NCBI RefSeq assembly: GCF_034008635.1
Contig: NZ_CP125378.1
Location: forward strand, 1,230,001 to 1,294,000
DNA: 64,000 nt
Reading direction: 5' to 3'
From: Pseudomonas sp. P8_229
GTDB lineage: Bacteria > Pseudomonadota > Gammaproteobacteria > Pseudomonadales > Pseudomonadaceae
Shown here piece after piece: positions 59,848-64,000 of this stretch. Below the pieces are notes generated by a model. That model had not been told where the DNA came from, made no database searches, and saw nothing but the letters and a program-made list of their open reading frames with translations. Every line of letters starts with the position of its first letter. The first letter of the stretch is position 1. The position numbers and the translations under genes were made by a program.

Positions 59848-59927
59848 CAAGGGCTCCGTTTGGCCTCTAGTCTGCGCTCAGGCTACTCCCAACGGGCCTG
59901 CTTGCCTTCCCCCTTGTAGAGATTTCC

Positions 59928-60614
59928 ATGAAACGTTTCGTTCTGCTCGACACCACGCCGATCCCTGACAACGGTGGCGCCCTGTGCCTGTTCGAGTATG
60001 GCGAGGATTTCGTCATCAAGATCCAGGGCGGCGACGGCGGGCAATTGATGAACACGCGCATGCACGGTTCCGAAGATGCGCTGGCCGAGATTCCTTGCCG
60101 CAAGGTCGCTGGACGGCCGAATTCGCGGGTGCTGATCGGCGGTCTGGGCATGGGCTTTACCCTCGCCTCGGCGCTCAAGCATCTGGGCAAGAGCGCCGAA
60201 GTGGTGGTCGCCGAACTGGTGCCGGGCGTGGTGGAATGGAACCGTGGGCCGCTGGGTGAAAAGTCCGGTCGGCCGTTACTCGATCCACGCACGGTGATCC
60301 GTCAGGACGACGTGGCCAAGGTGCTGCAAAGCGAGCCGAATGGTTTCGACGCGATCATGCTCGACGTCGACAACGGCCCCGAAGGCCTGACGCAGAAGGC
60401 CAACAGCTGGCTGTATTCCGCTGCCGGGCTCAACGCCTGCGCCAAGGCCTTGCGGCCCAAAGGCGTGCTGGCGGTATGGTCGGCCAGCGCTGACCGGCAG
60501 TTTTCCGACAAATTGAAGAAGGCCGGTTTCAAGGCTGAAGAAGTCCAGGTCTTCGCCCACGGCAACAAGGGCACCCGTCACACGATCTGGATTGCCGAGA
60601 AGCTCAAGGGCTGA
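59928..60614 (+). CDS. Spermidine-synthase-like methyltransferase-fold protein
   Basis: 228 residues. The nucleotide-binding fold has RVLIGGLGMGFTLASALKHL for the aminopropyl donor, VVVAELVPGVVEWNR as the second strand, and FDAIMLDVDNGPEGLT in place of the usual DxxD pair. These features resemble bacterial SpeE-like proteins, but the N-terminal beta-sheet domain of true spermidine synthases is missing or short. The real reaction is uncertain. Confidence 0.75.
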   Translation: MKRFVLLDTTPIPDNGGALCLFEYGEDFVIKIQGGDGGQLMNTRMHGSEDALAEIPCRKVAGRPNSRVLIGGLGMGFTLASALKHLGKSAEVVVAELVPGVVEWNRGPLGEKSGRPLLDPRTVIRQDDVAKVLQSEPNGFDAIMLDVDNGPEGLTQKANSWLYSAAGLNACAKALRPKGVLAVWSASADRQFSDKLKKAGFKAEEVQVFAHGNKGTRHTIWIAEKLKG

Positions 60615-60664
60615 GCTAAACTGGCGTCATAACCGTCATTAGTCTTTTTTACAAAGGTGAACCC

Positions 60665-61036
60665 ATGAGTTCGTCCACCCCGACCAACACGTCGAAGCTC
60701 GATCGCATCCTTGCCGACAACCAGCGCGACAAGGAAATGGGCTACCGCGACAAGGCCCTGAAGATGTACCCGCACGTGTGTGGCCGCTGCGCCCGTGAGT
60801 TCTCCGGCAAGCGCCTGAGCGAACTGACCGTGCACCACCGCGACCACAACCACGACAACAACCCGCAGGACGGCTCGAACTGGGAGCTGTTGTGCCTGTA
60901 CTGCCACGACAACGAACACTCGCGCTACACCGACCAGCAATACTTCGACGACGGCTCGCTGAGCACACCGAAGATTGCCAAGGCGACGCACAATCCGTTT
61001 GCCGCCCTCGCCGGTTTGATGAAGAAAGAAGACTGA
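60665..61036 (+). CDS. YajD-family HNH nuclease
   Basis: 123 residues with AAAGGTGA as ribosome site. The HNH core: HVCGRCAREF, LTVHHRDHNHDNNPQDGSNWELL and CLYCHDNEHSRY supply the two CxxC zinc ligands and the catalytic histidines. YajD is a lone HNH protein in many Proteobacteria; its DNA target is unknown. It lies between the spermidine-synthase-like gene and a REP pair. Confidence 0.9.
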   Translation: MSSSTPTNTSKLDRILADNQRDKEMGYRDKALKMYPHVCGRCAREFSGKRLSELTVHHRDHNHDNNPQDGSNWELLCLYCHDNEHSRYTDQQYFDDGSLSTPKIAKATHNPFAALAGLMKKED

Positions 61037-61071
61037 CCATCTTCATTGGCCGCACGGGCCCCATCGCGAGC

Positions 61072-61128
61072 AGGCTCACTCCTACATTTGAAATGCGTTC
61101 CCCTGTAGGAGTGAGCCTGCTCGCGATA
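61072..61128. repeat. REP pair (REPIN)
   Basis: GCAGGCTCACTCCTAC and GTAGGAGTGAGCCTGC facing each other across about 20 bp; the outer arms (CATCGCGA and TCGCGATAG) are also inverted. Confidence 0.9.
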
Positions 61129-61157
61129 GCGGTGTCCTGGACACCACCAATCTCAAA

Positions 61158-61188
61158 CTGAACACCCCTCCCCCAATCCCCGTATAAT
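61158..61188 (+). promoter_or_regulatory. Candidate promoter of the TrmH-family gene
   Basis: TATAAT (61183-61188), a perfect -10 hexamer, 30 bp upstream of the start; the -35 (CTGAAC, 61158-61163) is weak and 19 bp away. Confidence 0.4.
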
Positions 61189-61218
61189 CGCCCTCTTTTT
61201 CCCGAAGGCACCCCGCTC

Positions 61219-61689
61219 GTGGCAGACAAACGTTACAGCTGCATTGGTTTGTACAACCCCAAGTCACCGGAGAACGTCGGTTCGGTGATGCGCGCCGCAG
61301 GCTGTTACGGCGTAGCGTCGGTGTTCTACACCGGCAAGCGTTATGAACGCGCCGCCGACTTCGTCACCGACACCAAGCGCGTGCACTACGACATCCCGCT
61401 GATCGGCATCGACGACCTGAAAAAGATCCTCCCGCTCAACTGCGTACCGGTCGCCGTGGAACTGGTAGAGGGTGCCCGCCCGCTGCCTGAATACACCCAC
61501 CCGGACCGCGCGCTGTACATCTTCGGCCCGGAAGACGGCTCGCTGGATAAAGAGATCCGCGACTGGTGCGAAGACGTGGTCTATATCCCGACCACCGGCT
61601 GCATGAACCTCGCCGCCACGGTCAACGTCGTGCTCTACGACCGCATGGCCAAGGGCCTGAACACCCGCTCAGGACCGAAATTCCGCTGA
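61219..61689 (+). CDS. TrmH-family (SpoU) RNA methyltransferase
   Basis: 156 residues from a GTG. The three SpoU motifs are present: NPKSPENVGSVMRAAGCYG (motif 1), LYIFGPEDGSL (motif 2) and IPTTGCMNLAATVNVVLYDRM (motif 3), forming the knotted SAM site. Size and lack of extra domains resemble TrmL, but motif details do not match it closely, so the RNA target stays open. A strong -10 box lies upstream. Confidence 0.88.
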   Translation: MADKRYSCIGLYNPKSPENVGSVMRAAGCYGVASVFYTGKRYERAADFVTDTKRVHYDIPLIGIDDLKKILPLNCVPVAVELVEGARPLPEYTHPDRALYIFGPEDGSLDKEIRDWCEDVVYIPTTGCMNLAATVNVVLYDRMAKGLNTRSGPKFR

Positions 61690-61771
61690 AACGTCGCACA
61701 TCCGATGGAACGAGCCGGCCGCTGCGGCAGTCAGCTTATCTATCTATTGCACATTGCCTGGGAGACAGATC

Positions 61772-62149
61772 ATGACCGAACTCAAACGCGTCCAACGTAT
61801 CGAATCCACCCCGTTCCAGAGCCGTTCCGAACAGAATGTCGAAGGCTGGGAACGTATCGGATCCTTGGCCGGCGGCGTGATCATGGTCGGCAAGGGCCTG
61901 CGCCGTGGTGGCGTGTTCGGTCTGCTTCAGGTGGCGATTGGCGGTGTGGCGATGGCCCGAGGCATCACCGGACACAGCTCGGTGAAAAGCCTGCTGGAGA
62001 AAAGCCGTCAGGACATGAACAACGTGCGGGCGAAGATCGAACGCGCCGGTGAAGAGTTGAGCAAGCTCAAGGCCAATGCCGAGGCGGCGACCAAAACCGC
62101 TACCGTGACCGGCAATGATTCGGTGAAATCGCCGAAAGCCGGGGTTTGA
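61772..62149 (+). CDS. DUF2892-like small membrane protein
   Basis: From ATG 61772 (125 residues) with GGGAG upstream. A hydrophobic region at about residues 33-67 (SLAGGVIMVGKGL and VFGLLQVAIGGVAMARG) resembles DUF2892, the inner-membrane module of YgaP-type proteins, followed by a coiled coil (SLLEKSRQDMNNVRAKIERAGEEL). No rhodanese domain. Function unknown. Confidence 0.65.
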   Translation: MTELKRVQRIESTPFQSRSEQNVEGWERIGSLAGGVIMVGKGLRRGGVFGLLQVAIGGVAMARGITGHSSVKSLLEKSRQDMNNVRAKIERAGEELSKLKANAEAATKTATVTGNDSVKSPKAGV

Positions 62150-62177
62150 TCCAAGATTTGCGGTGGGGTTAAAGGCC

Positions 62178-62246
62178 CCATCGCGAGCAGGCTCACTTCT
62201 ACATTTGGAATGCGTTCCCTTGTAGGAGTGAGCCTGCTCGCGATAG
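62178..62246. repeat. REP pair (REPIN)
   Basis: GCGAGCAGGCTCACTTCTAC and GTAGGAGTGAGCCTGCTCGC in inverted orientation. Nearly identical to the element at 61072, including the spacer (ATTTGGAATGCGTTCCCTTG), pointing to recent duplication or shared origin. Confidence 0.9.
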
Positions 62247-62251
62247 CGGTG

Positions 62252-63481
62252 TCACTGAAGTAACGCGGTATCAAGGACTTTTGAGGACGCACCGAGAACG
62301 CTCTCGGCCAGTTGCACAAACTCCTTGGTACTCACCGTCCCCAGATGCATCGCCCCGCGCAACACGTCATCCAGCGAGCGCTTGTTACGCGTCTTCAAGC
62401 GAATCTCGCGATCCAGCTCCTGCAGCACAATCACCGCTTTTGAAAGCTGCGCCGGGCTGATCTGCTCGCCGCGCAAGGTCGTGACTTTCTGACTGTCCCT
62501 GGTCAACTTCGCCTGCAACGCCTGATAACGCTCATCGCTCATGCCCCCGGCACGACGCACCAGTTCGATCGCGTAATACTCGGCAAACCCTTCGCTGATC
62601 CAGTCGCTGCGCTGCTCGTCGCTGATCCGCCCGAACACCTGCGCCAGCTCGCGCACCAGCGCACTGCTGCCGCTTTCGCTGACCAGCGGCAGACGCGTGT
62701 TGAGATAGATCGACTCGTGTGCACCGAGGCTGCCACGCCACATCGGGTCGTTGGCGCCGACGATCAGCAGCTTGCCTGGATGCCGTGGGTACACAGCCTG
62801 CACCTGCGGCCAGATGAACGTCAGCAAGGTCAGCACATCCATGCGGCGCATGCCCTGCCCTTGTGGAGAGGCCACGGTGACTTCGGTTTCGCCCAGCCGT
62901 GTGCGGCGGCTGCCGAGATGGCCGGCAAGCATCCAGCCGGTCGGGCGGTCGAACAGGCGTGAAGGGTTGTCGATGCGGAATGTGTTCTTGCCGATGCGCG
63001 GCCAAGCGGTTTCGATGCTTTTCCAGCCGTTGGGCAGTTCGAATTGCAGGCGTGACACCAGCTCGACGCCATCCTGCTGATCGAGTTTGGCCGGTGGTAC
63101 CAGCTCATCGCCGCGCAGCAGTGCCCAGTTCGGGGTCATGCGCGTGTCGAAGCTGCCACTCTTGCGTCCGTGGCTGACGGTGACACGATAGGTCAGGCTG
63201 GCCTTGTCGCCCGTCGGGCGCCAGACGCCCCGGGCCTGCTTGCCTGGCGTCAACTGCCACTGCCCGTCGGCCTTGAAGTCGCTGTAGTGGCTGCCATCGC
63301 CGAGGTCAAAATCGAGGCTGCGCACCGATTCGCCCTTGGCCAGGGTCAGGCGCACCTCGGCCTGATCACTTTGCGGCAACAGACGCACGTGGTAGTCCAG
63401 ATCGACTTTCTTCGCCGCCCACACTGGCGCACTCAACGCCAGCAGTCCGACGAACAGCGCACGCTGCAATCCCACAGCCAT
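62252..63481 (-). CDS. Exported M61-like (gluzincin-fold) protein, active site degenerate
   Basis: Started at ATG 63481 with AAGGAG upstream (409 residues). Signal peptide to about residue 22 (GLLALSAPVWAA). The layout of N-terminal beta domain (about 25-190) and C-terminal helical peptidase domain (about 200-400) resembles M61 glycyl aminopeptidases. But at the expected HExxH site the sequence is VRELAQVFG: the glutamate remains and both zinc-binding histidines are replaced. A downstream glutamate, SEGFAEYYAIELVRR, is conserved. A non-catalytic or altered role is likely. Confidence 0.65.
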   Translation of the reverse strand: MAVGLQRALFVGLLALSAPVWAAKKVDLDYHVRLLPQSDQAEVRLTLAKGESVRSLDFDLGDGSHYSDFKADGQWQLTPGKQARGVWRPTGDKASLTYRVTVSHGRKSGSFDTRMTPNWALLRGDELVPPAKLDQQDGVELVSRLQFELPNGWKSIETAWPRIGKNTFRIDNPSRLFDRPTGWMLAGHLGSRRTRLGETEVTVASPQGQGMRRMDVLTLLTFIWPQVQAVYPRHPGKLLIVGANDPMWRGSLGAHESIYLNTRLPLVSESGSSALVRELAQVFGRISDEQRSDWISEGFAEYYAIELVRRAGGMSDERYQALQAKLTRDSQKVTTLRGEQISPAQLSKAVIVLQELDREIRLKTRNKRSLDDVLRGAMHLGTVSTKEFVQLAESVLGASSKVLDTALLQ

Positions 63482-63517
63482 ACACACTCCTTGGTGAAAA
63501 CTTGAATCTGCGGGCGC

Positions 63518-63967
63518 TTAACCGGCGCGGAAAATCAGGTGGTCCTCCCAGTCGTCCTCCGGCACGCTGCCTTCGGCAAGCATGCGCCCGGACTGGGAAA
63601 TCCGCTCGTGGTGCACGGCGTCACGGTCGCCACACACCAGGTGGTGCCACAACGGCAGGTCCTTGCCTTCGCTGACCAGTCGGTAACCGCAGGTCGGCGG
63701 CAGCCATTTGAACTCTTCGGCCTGGCCCGGGGTGAGCTGGATGCAGTCCGGGACAAACTTGATGCGGTTCGGGTAATCGCTGCACTGACAGGTTTTCAGG
63801 TCCAGCAGTTTGCAGGCGATGCGCGTGTAATAGACGCTGTTGTCTTCTTCATCTTCGAGTTTCTGCAGGCAGCACAGACCGCAGCCGTCGCACAGCGATT
63901 CCCATTCCTCGTGATCCAGTTGATCGAGGGTTTTGCGTATCCAGAACGGTTCGACTTTGGCGGCCAT
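63518..63967 (-). CDS. YcgN-family cysteine-cluster protein
   Basis: 149 residues. The cysteine-rich pattern [12 protein letters not shown], then [18 protein letters not shown], and [18 protein letters not shown] is characteristic of the UPF0260/YcgN group, which probably coordinates a metal such as zinc or iron-sulfur. Function unknown. It is the last gene of the window, on the same strand as the M61-like gene. The 30 bases after it are too short to judge. Confidence 0.9.
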   Translation of the reverse strand: MAAKVEPFWIRKTLDQLDHEEWESLCDGCGLCCLQKLEDEEDNSVYYTRIACKLLDLKTCQCSDYPNRIKFVPDCIQLTPGQAEEFKWLPPTCGYRLVSEGKDLPLWHHLVCGDRDAVHHERISQSGRMLAEGSVPEDDWEDHLIFRAG

Positions 63968-64000
63968 GGCTCAAGCATCAACATCAGGTGGTGAAAAGGC

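Overview
The window is a stretch of a Pseudomonas chromosome, most likely from the P. fluorescens group. I base this on the high-GC coding style, the fabA-fabB pair, a GacS of canonical 917-residue architecture, the mazG-relA-rlmD-cysM-(two-component pair)-gacS-ldhA order that Pseudomonas genomes share, and the many REP/REPIN palindromes. It is mostly core genome. About 60 protein genes are called, with no tRNA, rRNA, CRISPR array or prophage. Everything here was read by eye; no database search was run.

Layout. 1-590: tandem REP-bearing repeats and another intergenic repeat. 590-8500 (mostly minus): AI-2E-type permease, a DUF4892 protein, then an acyl-CoA synthetase/thioesterase/two-hydrolase cluster behind a perfect 20-bp palindrome, then sixA-DUF4389-gpsA. 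8.7-13.7 kb: a tightly packed trio of TonB-dependent receptor, periplasmic binding protein and BarA/GacS-like hybrid kinase directly upstream of fabA-fabB; by position and architecture the kinase looks like P. aeruginosa PA1611, a RetS-binding partner. 16-29.9 kb: a small 62-residue protein, DUF2058, mazG, relA, rlmD, cysM, a DUF1016 nuclease broken by a frameshift, a PirRS-like two-component system without its receptor gene, gacS and ldhA. 29.9-33.4 kb: small zinc-ribbon, META-lipoprotein, TlpA-like, arsC-wrbA-DUF2069 genes. 33.5-40.7 kb: hrpA and aceK separated by a complete IS481-family element with 48-bp inverted repeats and a 5-bp target duplication, inserted inside a palindromic repeat. 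40.9-47.4 kb: two EamA permeases, the second with a long leader holding a candidate proline-rich leader peptide; a GNAT-like gene interrupted by an in-frame stop with a small downstream ORF; lpxO, cysK and a DUF748 protein. 47.6-54.5 kb: a MoxR/VWA pair, then the 5-oxoprolinase genes pxpA-pxpB-pxpC with an MFS permease and a divergent LysR regulator. 54.7-64 kb: DUF2937, a class II glutamine amidotransferase, ptrB, a lone cyclic-nucleotide-binding protein, a spermidine-synthase-like protein, a YajD-type HNH nuclease, a TrmH-family methyltransferase, a degenerate M61-like protein and a YcgN-type cysteine-cluster protein.

How it fits together. Two threads stand out. One is regulatory: GacS and a PA1611-like kinase lie 12 kb apart, and the latter is co-transcribed with an outer-membrane receptor and a binding protein that could supply its signal. 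RelA and MazG also lie here. The other is lipid metabolism: fabAB (with an operator-like palindrome), the acyl-CoA synthetase cluster (with a TetR-type palindrome), gpsA and lpxO. The less ordinary parts are the two broken genes, the leader peptide candidate, the IS element and the repeat-derived end of the sensor kinase.
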